A DNA stretch of 64,000 bases, taken from assembly GCF_000230975.2 (NCBI RefSeq), contig NC_021172.1, positions 2,852,001 through 2,916,000 on the forward strand, given 5' to 3'. Of the stretch, positions 18,977 through 27,281 are shown one piece after another. The position numbers and the translations under genes are program-made. The DNA comes from Hyphomicrobium denitrificans 1NES1. Lineage in GTDB: Bacteria > Pseudomonadota > Alphaproteobacteria > Rhizobiales > Hyphomicrobiaceae. A model generated the notes under the pieces. That model was not told the origin of the DNA. It worked only from the letters and a program-made list of their open reading frames with translations, and made no database searches. Every line of letters starts with the position of its first letter. The stretch's first letter is position 1.

Positions 18977-19731
18977 GATAACGCCCCCCGCGTTGCGGCG
19001 GCGATTTCATCGAGCCGCACGACGCGGTCAAAGTAGCGGGCGAGGCTTTCATCGTGGCTGACCATGATGACGCTCGCACCTGCCGAAGTGCTTTGTGCGA
19101 ACAGTAAATTCAAGAATGCCCCTTCGGTGTTCCGATCGAGAGCGGATGTCGGCTCGTCCGCAACGATAATCTGCGGAGAGCCGATCAAGGCGCGTGCCGC
19201 CGCGACGCGCTGCTGTTGACCGACGCTCAGATTTGCGGTCCTCGCCGTGGCGATCACGGCCTTGTCGATCCCGAGCTTGGCGAGAAGCCTGGCGGCCACG
19301 TCGTCCAGCGCACCTTCAGCGCGGGCGCGATCACGCCGCGTGCGCGAGAAGTGCAACGGAAGAAGCACATTATCGATCTGCGTCCCATAGGGAAGCAGGT
19401 TGAACATCTGGAAGATGATGCCGAAGTGCTCTACGCGAAAGCGATCGCGCGCGGCCCCGCTCAATTGTGCCATATCCGTTCCGAGCACGTCGATCTCACC
19501 CTTGTCGGGGACGACAATTCCGGCGAGCAGACTGAGGAACGTGCTTTTCCCGCTTCCAGAGGGGCCAAGCAGCAGGAGCTTTTCGCCACGCGCCAATGTG
19601 AAATCTGCAATCGCGAGCGTGAAAGGCGACGAGCCCGGCCACGTATACTCGACGTTCGCGAACGAGACAGCATCGGGAGAGCCGACGCTCTCCCCCTGCC
19701 GTCCGACCTCTGCGGTCAGAAGATCGGTCAT
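18973..19731 (-). CDS. ABC transporter ATP-binding protein (MacB/LolD type)
   Basis: A 252-residue ATPase. Walker A is GPSGSGKST (residues 56-64), the signature is LSVGQQQRVAAARAL, and Walker B is IIVADEPTSALD, followed by the MVSHDESLA switch. A roughly 20-residue N-terminal extension precedes the domain. It follows the DUF2796 gene after only four bases and overlaps the permease gene. It would energise an FtsX-type mechanotransmission or lipid/peptide or metal process. Confidence 0.88.
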   Translation of the reverse strand: MTDLLTAEVGRQGESVGSPDAVSFANVEYTWPGSSPFTLAIADFTLARGEKLLLLGPSGSGKSTFLSLLAGIVVPDKGEIDVLGTDMAQLSGAARDRFRVEHFGIIFQMFNLLPYGTQIDNVLLPLHFSRTRRDRARAEGALDDVAARLLAKLGIDKAVIATARTANLSVGQQQRVAAARALIGSPQIIVADEPTSALDRNTEGAFLNLLFAQSTSAGASVIMVSHDESLARYFDRVVRLDEIAAATRGALS

Positions 19732-19735
19732 CGCT

Positions 19736-20308
19736 TTACATCACACCAGCGAGATCGAGCGTCGGCTTGGCGCGTGTCATCTGCGCCTGCGTCTGCCCTT
19801 TCGACGTGGTGACATTCACATTCAAAAGCTGAGCACCCGCGAAATTCGTGAAGTACACCGTCTCCATGCCTGTGACGCTTTCGGGTGCGTCGCACGTGAT
19901 CGTATACGTCGCGTGGAACTCGGAGTGTTGGGGCGCGCCGGGTTTATCGTCATCGTCGTCGTCCTTATCGCCCGGATGATGCGTTTCCTTGCGACTCTCG
20001 ACGTTAGCCGCGTCCGCCTTGCAATTTGCGGCCGCCGGCAATTTGAAGACGCTCAAAACGTCGGTCAGCTTTGCCTTGGCTTTCTCGACCGCTTCTTTCT
20101 GTGCGTCAGTCGTCGCAATATGTTCGAAGCCGACGATGTCCATGCCGGGTGCGACAAGTTCCATCGAGATTTTCTTGCCTTCTATGGCGATGTCGAGCGT
20201 GCCCTGCCCGTGAACATGTGGGCCGAGTTGTCTGTGCTGAGCCTCATCGGCTGCAGCGGGCGAAACGAGAACAAAGATTGCGGCCGCGAGGCCTGTGAAC
20301 ATCTTCAC
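19736..20308 (-). CDS. DUF2796 (ZrgA-family) periplasmic metal-binding protein
   Basis: A 190-residue exported protein. After a signal peptide (MFTGLAAAIFVLVSPAAA) the mature part begins with a His-rich patch (AQHRQLGPHVHGQG) and has an acidic/His segment HHPGDKDDDDDDKPGAPQH near residue 115, then SEFHATYTITCDAPESV. This is the DUF2796/ZrgA pattern, a family implicated in zinc acquisition in Vibrio. The GTG at 20308 is chosen because GGAGA lies eight bases upstream; ATG 20302 and upstream ATGs are alternatives. It is the first gene of the DUF2796-ATPase-permease-DUF3299 unit. Confidence 0.82.
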   Translation of the reverse strand: MKMFTGLAAAIFVLVSPAAADEAQHRQLGPHVHGQGTLDIAIEGKKISMELVAPGMDIVGFEHIATTDAQKEAVEKAKAKLTDVLSVFKLPAAANCKADAANVESRKETHHPGDKDDDDDDKPGAPQHSEFHATYTITCDAPESVTGMETVYFTNFAGAQLLNVNVTTSKGQTQAQMTRAKPTLDLAGVM

Positions 20309-20472
20309 CGTGATTGTCTCCAAGATCGAATTGATTGCTGCCATGACGGCAAATGCGAAGCGGCCCCTGAAAAGCCTTCTTCGCAATGCGCCGGGGCGCG
20401 CCTAAACGCGTCGCCGATGAGGGCGTTATCGAAGTTGCTGCACCGTTGCGGCGAGCAATCTTTCGTTAACGC

Positions 20473-20859
20473 TCACGCAGCTCTGGCACTTGGAGGTCCG
20501 CGAGCCTGAAAGTGGTCGCGATGGATAAGATCGACTGCGGCCGCATCGGGAGCGTCGAAACGCGCGCCAGCGACGAGCGGCGGCGGCGGAACCTGCGGTA
20601 GGGACGGAGGCTCCAAAGAATTCGCGGCAATGGCAGCGGCCCAGCACAGCACGCAACCGTCGTGAGAGTGCTGGCTACGATGCTGGTTGCACGGGCGCTT
20701 GCTCGCCGGAGCGCAAAGCCCCGCCGTGATTGCGCGCCCGGCAAGGCCAGATCCGCGATTAACGTCGTGGTGACGATGTAATACCGCAACGCCGAGCTGA
20801 ACGCTGAAGGCCATCAGCGTCAGCCAGACTAGTCCGAAGTGGGTTCGCGATATTTTCAT
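20473..20859 (-). CDS. DUF2946-like small membrane protein
   Basis: A 128-residue protein with one N-terminal hydrophobic segment (FGLVWLTLMAFSVQLGVAVLH) followed by a His-rich stretch (HRHHD) and a C-terminal HSHDGCVLCWAAAIAANS motif with Pro-rich tail. The HDGCVLCW pattern is typical of DUF2946 proteins, which are often found near copper or zinc transport genes. The ATG at 20859 excludes a charged N-terminal extension. It is upstream of, and co-oriented with, the DUF2796 unit across a gap of 164 bases. Confidence 0.65.
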   Translation of the reverse strand: MKISRTHFGLVWLTLMAFSVQLGVAVLHRHHDVNRGSGLAGRAITAGLCAPASKRPCNQHRSQHSHDGCVLCWAAAIAANSLEPPSLPQVPPPPLVAGARFDAPDAAAVDLIHRDHFQARGPPSARAA

Positions 20860-21044
20860 CTCGGCTTGAAACTCTCGCCCTTCACTACGAGTCTCCCGTT
20901 CATATGTCACAATCGTGGCGAACGACGCTCCCTGCCGTGGACATTAAAAATCTTCGGGCGGCAGAAGCCGGAACAAAGTGGTCTCTCCGGCACTTATCAT
21001 ATCGCTCGAATCTGACATATTTTTGGAATAATATAAAGTATCAA

Positions 21045-23084
21045 ATGGTAAACACGAGGAGACAGCAGCTATTTTCTGGACTTTGGACGCGCAAGCGTGC
21101 CGACGCCGACAAGAATAGCTTCTCCGCTGGTATCCGTCGTCTCATCCTGCTGGCTCTCGTGCTTTTCCCTTGGATCGGGCTCGGCGCTGTCCTGCTCTAT
21201 GCAATCGATATGCGCGCGAGAGAGGCGCTCCAAAATGCCGCGCTGGTGCGAGCCTCTATTGCTGCTGCTTTACTCGATCATCGGGTCAGTGATCGCACTC
21301 GAGCGGTCGACTGGTTGCAAGCGACGCCGCAGGCAAACGGCCGCACAACGGCCGGCAGCGCATCAAATTCGTATGGCGTCCAATTCAGAGCGCGGGACAG
21401 TGCGCTTAACGTGATTGCTCCTGCGTCGTTCAGCGGCTCAGCCCCGGATGAGTTAAGTGAGGCAGCGCAGTCTGCCGCGAAGTCTGCCCTCGCGACTAAA
21501 ATGCCTCGCATTACGTCTTACGTCGACGATGGCGGCTCCGGCGGACTCAATCTGTGGCTGCCGCTGTTCAGAGACGGCAGAAATCCCATTCTGCTGCAGG
21601 CCAACCTTCCGGCATCGTTTTTGAACGACACCGTGAAGGATCTCGAATCGCGAGGCCACTGGCGCATGGCCATTATAGGCTTCGACGGCGCTGTCCTTGC
21701 CAGACTAGATGGCAGGGATGACCAGAACGGCGCGTTCAAAAAAGCGGTCGTTGGGTCGGTGGCGGATTTCGCGCCGACTGCGTTTTACGTCGTAGCCACA
21801 TCCAAAATTTCGCCATTTGGATTCCGAGTGCGCGCGGCAACGCCGCTTGCTCCCCTTGAAGCGGCAAGCCGGCGAAACTGGGCCGGCTTCTTTATAGTTA
21901 CATGTTTGCTGACAGCGGTAACTTTGGCAGCGGAAAAGTCAATTTTTCAGAAACGTGCGAGCAAGGGCGGGGCGCGGAAACCGGAATTACATGCATCGAC
22001 AGGTAATGCCGTGAAACGTCCAAGGCGTCTGCAAAGCGGTCTCGTTCAAACCGGAACTACCCCCGGCGGTCTCTCCTTAAAGCCCATGCAAAAAAGTCTC
22101 GGCGAAGAGCGGCTGCGGGAGGCGCTCGACGCAGGCGGAATCTGCGTTTGGGAATGGCGCCGTCCGAACAATACGGTCGTCTGGGAAAATTCCTGCGCCA
22201 AACTTCTGAGACAGTCTGCCGATATGCCTCCGCCGACCGTGCGCGCTCTCGTTCGGCGAACCTTCCCTCATGAGCGCCGCCGCCTTCTGCATGCGATCCG
22301 TATGTCTCTCGCCGATGGCCGTCCGCTTTCCATCGACGTCCGGCTGACGTGCTTCGACGGCGAGCAGAGATGGATTGCGCTGCGTGCCAACCCGATCAAT
22401 AGCGAAGCCGGCCGCGTGGCCGGCTTCGTAGGTATCGCAAACGACATCACCGATCAGAAACGCGGACTGTCGCGAACCGACGCGCTGCTGCGGGAAGTCT
22501 CCCATCGGTCGAAGAACATGTTGGCGTTAATTCTCGCTATGGCGCGGCTGACCGCACGCGACGCCTTCGACGTCAAATCGTATCTCAAGGAATTTACCCT
22601 CCGCGTCGCAGGGCTCGCGGCATCGCAAGATCTGATCGTCGCAGCTGATTGGCAAAGCGTGGATTTCGCGACGCTCGCATCGGCCGAGGTAGAAGCTGTC
22701 GTCCGATCCGATGCATCGCGCATCAAGATTTCAGGCCCTCCACTCCTCGTCACGCCAGAAGCTGCGCAGACGCTCGGCATGATCCTGACCGAGCTTGCCC
22801 TGAATGCGGCGGAGCACGGGGCTCTTTCGGCTGCGGCGGGCGAGGTGCATCTCTCTTGGAGCTTCCCGAATACCTCTACGATCAAGATCTCTTGGCATGA
22901 GACAGGCGGTCCCACCTACGATGCCGATCGTCCCAAAGGATATGGTCTGTCAGTTATTGAGCGTTTCTCTTCGCAGGGCCTGAAACTCGAATCTCGTATT
23001 GGCAGCGACGGCGAGAGCGTGAGTTGGATGCTCGAAGGCCCGCTTGCCCATGTCGGCATGCGCTCAACGCCGCTTCCCACTTAA
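21045..23084 (+). CDS. HWE/HisKA_2 sensor histidine kinase with PAS domain
   Basis: A 679-residue membrane kinase. A helix at about residues 32-54, a periplasmic sensor region to about 275 without a recognised family, and a second helix (about 277-295) precede a PAS domain (about 350-470) and the kinase core. The dimerisation box LLREVSHRSKNMLALILAMA places the phospho-His at residue 487; the asparagine of SKN is diagnostic of the HWE/HisKA_2 group. The ATPase part includes LTELALNAAEHGAL and GYGLSVIERF. Kinases of this group feed PhyR in the general stress response, and phyR is 2.4 kb away, so that role is likely. The start is uncertain, as an upstream ATG at 20904 is in frame. Confidence 0.88.
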   Translation: MVNTRRQQLFSGLWTRKRADADKNSFSAGIRRLILLALVLFPWIGLGAVLLYAIDMRAREALQNAALVRASIAAALLDHRVSDRTRAVDWLQATPQANGRTTAGSASNSYGVQFRARDSALNVIAPASFSGSAPDELSEAAQSAAKSALATKMPRITSYVDDGGSGGLNLWLPLFRDGRNPILLQANLPASFLNDTVKDLESRGHWRMAIIGFDGAVLARLDGRDDQNGAFKKAVVGSVADFAPTAFYVVATSKISPFGFRVRAATPLAPLEAASRRNWAGFFIVTCLLTAVTLAAEKSIFQKRASKGGARKPELHASTGNAVKRPRRLQSGLVQTGTTPGGLSLKPMQKSLGEERLREALDAGGICVWEWRRPNNTVVWENSCAKLLRQSADMPPPTVRALVRRTFPHERRRLLHAIRMSLADGRPLSIDVRLTCFDGEQRWIALRANPINSEAGRVAGFVGIANDITDQKRGLSRTDALLREVSHRSKNMLALILAMARLTARDAFDVKSYLKEFTLRVAGLAASQDLIVAADWQSVDFATLASAEVEAVVRSDASRIKISGPPLLVTPEAAQTLGMILTELALNAAEHGALSAAAGEVHLSWSFPNTSTIKISWHETGGPTYDADRPKGYGLSVIERFSSQGLKLESRIGSDGESVSWMLEGPLAHVGMRSTPLPT

Positions 23085-23142
23085 ACAACGCGCGCGCCGT
23101 GGCGGACATGATAACTAGAGTTGGGGTCCGTTAGATTGTCTC

Positions 23143-24573
23143 TTAGCCGGAAGAGCGCGATTTCTGATTGTCCGGATCTTCTTGCAATGCCGCGCTCAGC
23201 GTCAATTCCGTCAAGTGGACCGTAACTCGCGTGCCGGGTCTTGCCGCACCTTCGAATGCCGAATCATAAGAAATGCTGCCCGAGAACTGACGTGTCAGCA
23301 TATTGGCAATCTTGGTCCCCAGCCCTTCAATCTCTGTCTCGTCAAGGTCCGTTGGCTGACGGTGTAGCCAACCCTTGCCATTGTCTTCGATAACAAGCTC
23401 CGCGCCATTGTCGCCTTCTTTCCGCATCCGCACGTTGATGATCCCTTCAGTTTCACCTTCGAATGCGTGCTTCAGTGAATTGACCACAAATTCCTGCGTC
23501 AGAACACAGAGCGACGTGGCGACCTGCGCCGGTGCCAAGAGCGGCGGAATCTCTACGTTCAAAGCGATACGATCTTCGGCGGCCGCGGCGACGACGTCGG
23601 CCATCACTGCCTGAATCAGCGTATCGATCCGGACCAATTCGAGATCGTTCACAACATTGATTCGCCGTTGCGCGCTCGCGATGGCATGAATCCGGTCGCG
23701 TGCGCCGGTCAACGTCCGGACCGATATCGGGTCGGTCGTGTGGCGAATGTGCAGGTTGATGAAGCCGACCACGAGCGCAAGCGTGTTTCCGATGCGATGC
23801 GTAACATCGCGCAGCAAGGCTTCGGCGCGCTCACGCTCAGCTTCAGCTCTGTCGCGTTCAATTGCGAGCTCTTCCGTGCGCGCTTCGACATGTTTCTCGA
23901 GTGCCCTGTTCGTCGTCGAAAGTGTCAATGCCGTAAGCTCGAGCGCGGCGGCACGTTGCCTTTCATGAATAAGCGCGATCATCGCCAAGCCTGCGCTCGC
24001 CAGCAGCGTAGATAACATTGCGGCGAGCAGCCAAAAGCTCCGGCTCTTGAACTGGTCAAGCCGCTTCGCGAAAAGAGATTTCTCCTGTTTTTTGGCCGTT
24101 GATATCTGATGGCGAAGGCGGTCCATGATCTGCATCCCGAGACCATTGCCGGCTGCCTGTCCTGCAGGTGCCCCGCTCCGCCCGGTGTCGATTTCGGCGA
24201 GGTTCTTGTCTATGACCGCAAGCCTCTCCTGAAGCGTCTTGTTGATTTCTTGGATGGTTGCCAATTGCTGGGGGCTGTCGCCGACAAGACTCGTCAGAAC
24301 CTCATGAATGCTGTCGAGCGATTTTCTCGCCGACTGATAGGGTTCCAGATATTGCGGATTGTGCGTCAGAAGGTACCCGCGCTGGCCGGTTTCAAGATCC
24401 TGCACGGCGCTCAACCAATTGGAAAGTTCTTGTTGGACAAGGAGCGTGTGCGTTACGCCGTCCGCGGCCGTAACAGTCCACCGCCATGCGGCGAGTGCCG
24501 CAAGCCCCGAGAGGACCGCGAGCATAATCCAGATCGCGAGCGTCCGGGGAATGCTGGAGGTGCTCAGTGCCAT
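23143..24573 (-). CDS. CHASE3-domain HWE/HisKA_2 histidine kinase
   Basis: A 476-residue membrane kinase. A helix at about 12-30, a CHASE3 sensor (about 38-175, with QDLETGQRGYLLT), a second helix at 179-201 and a coiled coil (203-255) lead into the kinase core. The phospho-His is His259 in LLRDVTHRIGNTLALVVGF, with the HRxxN pattern of HisKA_2 kinases. The ATPase N-box is TQEFVVNSLKHAFEGE, and IEDNGKGW is the G1 box. Convergent with the PAS kinase and beside phyR/ecfG/nepR, it is a second candidate input kinase (PhyK-type) of the stress pathway. Confidence 0.88.
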   Translation of the reverse strand: MALSTSSIPRTLAIWIMLAVLSGLAALAAWRWTVTAADGVTHTLLVQQELSNWLSAVQDLETGQRGYLLTHNPQYLEPYQSARKSLDSIHEVLTSLVGDSPQQLATIQEINKTLQERLAVIDKNLAEIDTGRSGAPAGQAAGNGLGMQIMDRLRHQISTAKKQEKSLFAKRLDQFKSRSFWLLAAMLSTLLASAGLAMIALIHERQRAAALELTALTLSTTNRALEKHVEARTEELAIERDRAEAERERAEALLRDVTHRIGNTLALVVGFINLHIRHTTDPISVRTLTGARDRIHAIASAQRRINVVNDLELVRIDTLIQAVMADVVAAAAEDRIALNVEIPPLLAPAQVATSLCVLTQEFVVNSLKHAFEGETEGIINVRMRKEGDNGAELVIEDNGKGWLHRQPTDLDETEIEGLGTKIANMLTRQFSGSISYDSAFEGAARPGTRVTVHLTELTLSAALQEDPDNQKSRSSG

Positions 24574-24941
24574 CGCGCTCCACTAAGTTTGCCGCCCTCG
24601 CGCCTGGCGGCCGTTCCCCTTCGCCAGTCGTTCTGGACACAGCATGCTAGCACCAGACCTTGGACGGTTCGTCGTCGCAGATAGTCAGTCCGCGAAGAAA
24701 TACATGAGGCTGTGTGCGGAGTGGGGCCAAAGTGCGAGGGATTCATATCAGGGATGCGTCGCACGAGACAAAGGAGGGTTTGTCGCAATTGCGACAGCCG
24801 CGCAGCCTTCCGGCACATATTTTTTCTGAATTAACTACGAATACGCACGACGGTTGGAAATCTTGCCTCGCTAAAAAGAGCATTTGCAATCGGTCGGTCA
24901 CGTCGAAGTGAACTCAAGACGCACCGCTCGTTTATTTCGCT

Positions 24942-24966
24942 GGAACCAGCGGGGTATCGTGGCGTT
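24942..24966 (+). promoter_or_regulatory. EcfG-type promoter of a small RNA gene
   Basis: GGAAC at 24942-24946 and CGTT at 24963-24966 with a 16-base spacer exactly match the EcfG general-stress consensus. The expected transcript would begin near 24973 and run straight into the C-rich hairpin described next. It lies within 2.2 kb of the ecfG gene itself. Confidence 0.75.
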
Positions 24967-24972
24967 TATTTG

Positions 24973-25080
24973 CTGTGACCGTACCTGATACTCCCTCCCA
25001 CTCCCCCGTGGCCCATAAGGTACGGCGCATTTCATGAGCCCGCGCGCTTCCCCCCGAGCGTTGCGGGCTCTCTGTTTCTC
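24973..25080 (+). ncRNA. Putative general-stress small RNA (GsrN-like)
   Basis: An approximately 108-base transcript is predicted between the EcfG-type promoter and a terminator-like hairpin. The 5' half forms a perfect eight-base-pair stem (CCGTACCT at 24979-24986 with AGGTACGG at 25018-25025) displaying a 31-base loop rich in C, with core CTCCCTCCCACTCCCCC. The 3' hairpin (25036-25070) has another C-run in its loop. Caulobacter GsrN, a SigT/EcfG-dependent sRNA of about 100 bases, has the same plan: a C-rich exposed loop in a 5' hairpin followed by a terminator. No protein of note is encoded here. The ends are inferred from the promoter and hairpin. Confidence 0.65.
25036..25080 (+). terminator. 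Terminator hairpin of the small RNA
   Basis: GAGCCCGC (25036-25043) pairs with GCGGGCTC (25063-25070), extended inside by CGCT/AGCG around a TCCCCCCG loop. It is followed by TCTGTTTCTC, an imperfect but T-rich tail. Confidence 0.6.
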
Positions 25081-25137
25081 GCCGCGATGCTGAAGGCGTA
25101 TGCGTACCTTTTATAGCGATTTTTGCGTGCGGAATGC

Positions 25138-25163
25138 GGAACTGCCCCTGAATTGGAGGCGTT
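25138..25163 (+). promoter_or_regulatory. EcfG-type promoter of the DUF1328 gene
   Basis: GGAAC at 25138-25142 and CGTT at 25160-25163, spacer 17 bases. The DUF1328 start lies 34 bases after the -10 element, leaving a normal leader with a ribosome binding site. Confidence 0.8.
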
Positions 25164-25197
25164 CCACGGCGACAAACCGGAAAGTGGAGATTCACGA

Positions 25198-25371
25198 ATG
25201 GGCAACCTTCTACATTACGCCATCGTTTTCCTCATCGTTGCAATCGTTGCAGCGTTTTTCGGGTTTGGCGGCGTAGCCGGAACCGCAATGGAAGGCGCGC
25301 GCCTGCTGTTCTGGGTAGCGATCGTTCTGTTCGTCGTTGCGCTTATCGCGAATTTCGTGCGCCGGGCTTGA
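25198..25371 (+). CDS. DUF1328 small membrane protein
   Basis: A 57-residue protein made of two hydrophobic helices (about 5-25 and 33-53) joined by [15 protein letters not shown], the DUF1328/YtjA pattern. Its function is unknown, but genes of this family are frequent members of the alphaproteobacterial general stress regulon. The ATG at 25198 has GTGGAG before it, and an EcfG-type promoter sits just upstream. The earlier in-frame ATG at 25123 would precede that promoter. Confidence 0.88.
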   Translation: MGNLLHYAIVFLIVAIVAAFFGFGGVAGTAMEGARLLFWVAIVLFVVALIANFVRRA

Positions 25372-25460
25372 CGGTTTCGAGGTTGCACCGAGATCGCAAA
25401 TGGAATGGGCGCAAAGGCCGATACCGTTGCGCCCTTCCTAATTTGCAAAACGCGTACGGA

Positions 25461-26267
25461 TCATGCGGCGCGCTGGCCCGCCTTCGTCGAGCGCAGGCCG
25501 AAAAACAGCGATTGGCTGATCATAGCCTTCACGACTGCGGGTTCGAACGGCTTGGTAATGAGGAATACCGGTTCAGGCTTCGCTCCCGTCAGCAAACGTT
25601 CCGGGAAAGATGTAATGAAGATAACCGGCACGCTGATCGTTTCGAGTATTTCGTTGACCGCTTCCAACCCAGAGCTTCCGTCAGCCAAGTGAATGTCGGC
25701 AAGGACGAGAGAGGGCGCCTTCTTCGCGACCTCCGCGACGGCCTCCCTGTGCGTCCGGGCGACGCCCTGGACGCGATGACCGATATCGACGACGAGCGCC
25801 TCTAGATCCATGGCAATTAGCGGCTCGTCTTCAATGATGAGAACGTCGGCTGAAAGTTGCTCGGCAATTTCGGATCCGGCCATCTGCAGAAGCTCGGTGA
25901 TGTGCGCAGGTGTGCAATCCAAAATTTGTGCGGCTTCCGCAGTCGTAAATCCCTCAACGGAGACGAGAAGAAAAGCCTGTCTCGGAAGCGGCGTAATGGA
26001 TTCAAGGCGACGCTCGGGCAGAGATTTTTCTGCCGTGCCCTGCTCTTCCCTCTCTTGATTGACCGGGATCGAATTCCAAACCTTCGTGAAGGCATGGTAG
26101 AGCGCGGCTCGAGGCGGCAGAGACTTGTCGAACGAGCTTGAATCAGCGATCAGGGCTTCCAGAACGGCCGCAACATAATTGTCGCCCGACTGCTGGCTGC
26201 CCGTCAGCGACCGAGCATAACGGCGCAGATAAGGCAGGTGCGGAGCAATTGATTCGGCGATCGACAT
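25461..26267 (-). CDS. phyR: PhyR general stress response regulator
   Basis: A 268-residue anti-anti-sigma factor. Residues 1-135 are an inactive ECF-sigma-like domain (PLPRQAFLLVSVEGFTTAEAA), which binds NepR. Residues 140-265 are a receiver domain with acidic pair Glu146/Asp147 and phospho-acceptor Asp191 (LADIHLADGSSG). When phosphorylated by an HWE kinase, PhyR sequesters NepR and frees EcfG. It is divergent from the DUF1328 gene's convergent end and lies downstream of ecfG in the same orientation, 71 bases after its stop. Confidence 0.97.
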   Translation of the reverse strand: MSIAESIAPHLPYLRRYARSLTGSQQSGDNYVAAVLEALIADSSSFDKSLPPRAALYHAFTKVWNSIPVNQEREEQGTAEKSLPERRLESITPLPRQAFLLVSVEGFTTAEAAQILDCTPAHITELLQMAGSEIAEQLSADVLIIEDEPLIAMDLEALVVDIGHRVQGVARTHREAVAEVAKKAPSLVLADIHLADGSSGLEAVNEILETISVPVIFITSFPERLLTGAKPEPVFLITKPFEPAVVKAMISQSLFFGLRSTKAGQRAA

Positions 26268-26338
26268 AGTGAACCTCGCACGTTCGTTATTTCCAAGATT
26301 TGATAGCTCAATGTCGGCAAGCAGCCCTCACGCGGGCA

Positions 26339-26902
26339 TCAACCACGCACGACAGTTTGCCCAATTCGAACAAGCCCCATGAATTCCGGATTTGAGGTGA
26401 AATCCTCACCAGATTCGAGGCCCAGCGCCTTCGTCAACGCAACTCTGGCGCGATTGACCCTGCTCTTGACCGTACCGACAGCCGCGCCGGTGATTTCGGC
26501 CGCTTCTTCATAGGAGAAACCTTCCGCCCCGACGAGCAACAGAACTTCCTTCTGATCGTCGCTCAAAATTCCAAATGCCTTTTTGAAGTCGATCAGATCC
26601 ATATGGACGTGCTGATCCGGCAGAATTGACATTCGCTCGGCAAGCGCGTTATCGGCGTCTTCGACCTCGCGGCGGCGTTTTCGCAGTTCGGAAAAATACG
26701 TGTTACGAAGAATGGTGAAAAGCCATGCTTTGAGGTTCGAACCCTTTTCGAAGCTCTCGAGATTGGTCCACGCTTTGACGAGCGTGTCCTGCACGAGATC
26801 GTCAGCGCGCGTCGGGTCACCGCATAGCGAATTCGCGAACGCCCGTAGATTCGGGACGGCACCAATCAACAGAGTCTGAAGGTCGTCCGTGGGTTGGGTC
26901 AC
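26339..26902 (-). CDS. ecfG: ECF sigma factor EcfG
   Basis: A 187-residue ECF sigma factor of the EcfG group, directing transcription of stress genes from GGAAC-N16/17-CGTT promoters. Region 2 (about 18-85) includes LVQDTLVKAWTNLESFEKG, and region 4 (about 110-170) includes KEVLLLVGAEGFSYEEAA and GTVKSRVNRARVAL. The GTG start overlaps the nepR stop (GTGA), so sigma factor and anti-sigma factor are translationally coupled. Confidence 0.95.
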   Translation of the reverse strand: MTQPTDDLQTLLIGAVPNLRAFANSLCGDPTRADDLVQDTLVKAWTNLESFEKGSNLKAWLFTILRNTYFSELRKRRREVEDADNALAERMSILPDQHVHMDLIDFKKAFGILSDDQKEVLLLVGAEGFSYEEAAEITGAAVGTVKSRVNRARVALTKALGLESGEDFTSNPEFMGLVRIGQTVVRG

Positions 26903-27111
26903 TTTTTTCCCCCCCGACCATGATCCGGACCCTTGTCCTCGCTCTGCTTCAGTTGCTGCAGCAGTTGGATGAAACGGTCAGGAACCGGCTCACTGACCAG
27001 CTCGTTATAAGCTTCACGCAAGCGCTGCCCGATCTGTCCTTGAAGCTCGGCAGGCAACTGTGTCTGCGTCGTCAGTGTTTCTCCCTGCTTGGAGGCACTT
27101 CCCGCGCCCAT
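26899..27111 (-). CDS. nepR: Anti-sigma factor NepR
   Basis: A 70-residue protein that binds EcfG in unstressed cells and PhyR-P in stressed cells. The conserved core IGQRLREAYNELVSEPVPDRFIQLLQQL, here read as GQRLREAYNELVSEPVPDRF, is the NepR signature forming two helices. N- and C-termini look disordered. It is the first gene of nepR-ecfG. I could not find a consensus EcfG promoter in the 170 bases upstream. Confidence 0.95.
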   Translation of the reverse strand: MGAGSASKQGETLTTQTQLPAELQGQIGQRLREAYNELVSEPVPDRFIQLLQQLKQSEDKGPDHGRGGKK

Positions 27112-27281
27112 ATTGTGAAAACCCCTTTTGTTAGATCCACTCGATGCTTTTGAAGGGCAACGCCGGTCTATTGATCATCTAAATTTAAATGTCTGGAAGC
27201 GACGAAAAGTTCCACGACGTCCGGCAGACCCGAACTCGATTGAAATTACATATAAATATCAATTTATTAGGCTTATGGTAT

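Noticed and set aside
27112..27281. EcfG promoter expected upstream of nepR-ecfG
   Set aside because: GTTCC occurs at 27209-27213 but no CGTT complement lies 16-17 bases away, so no consensus promoter can be claimed.
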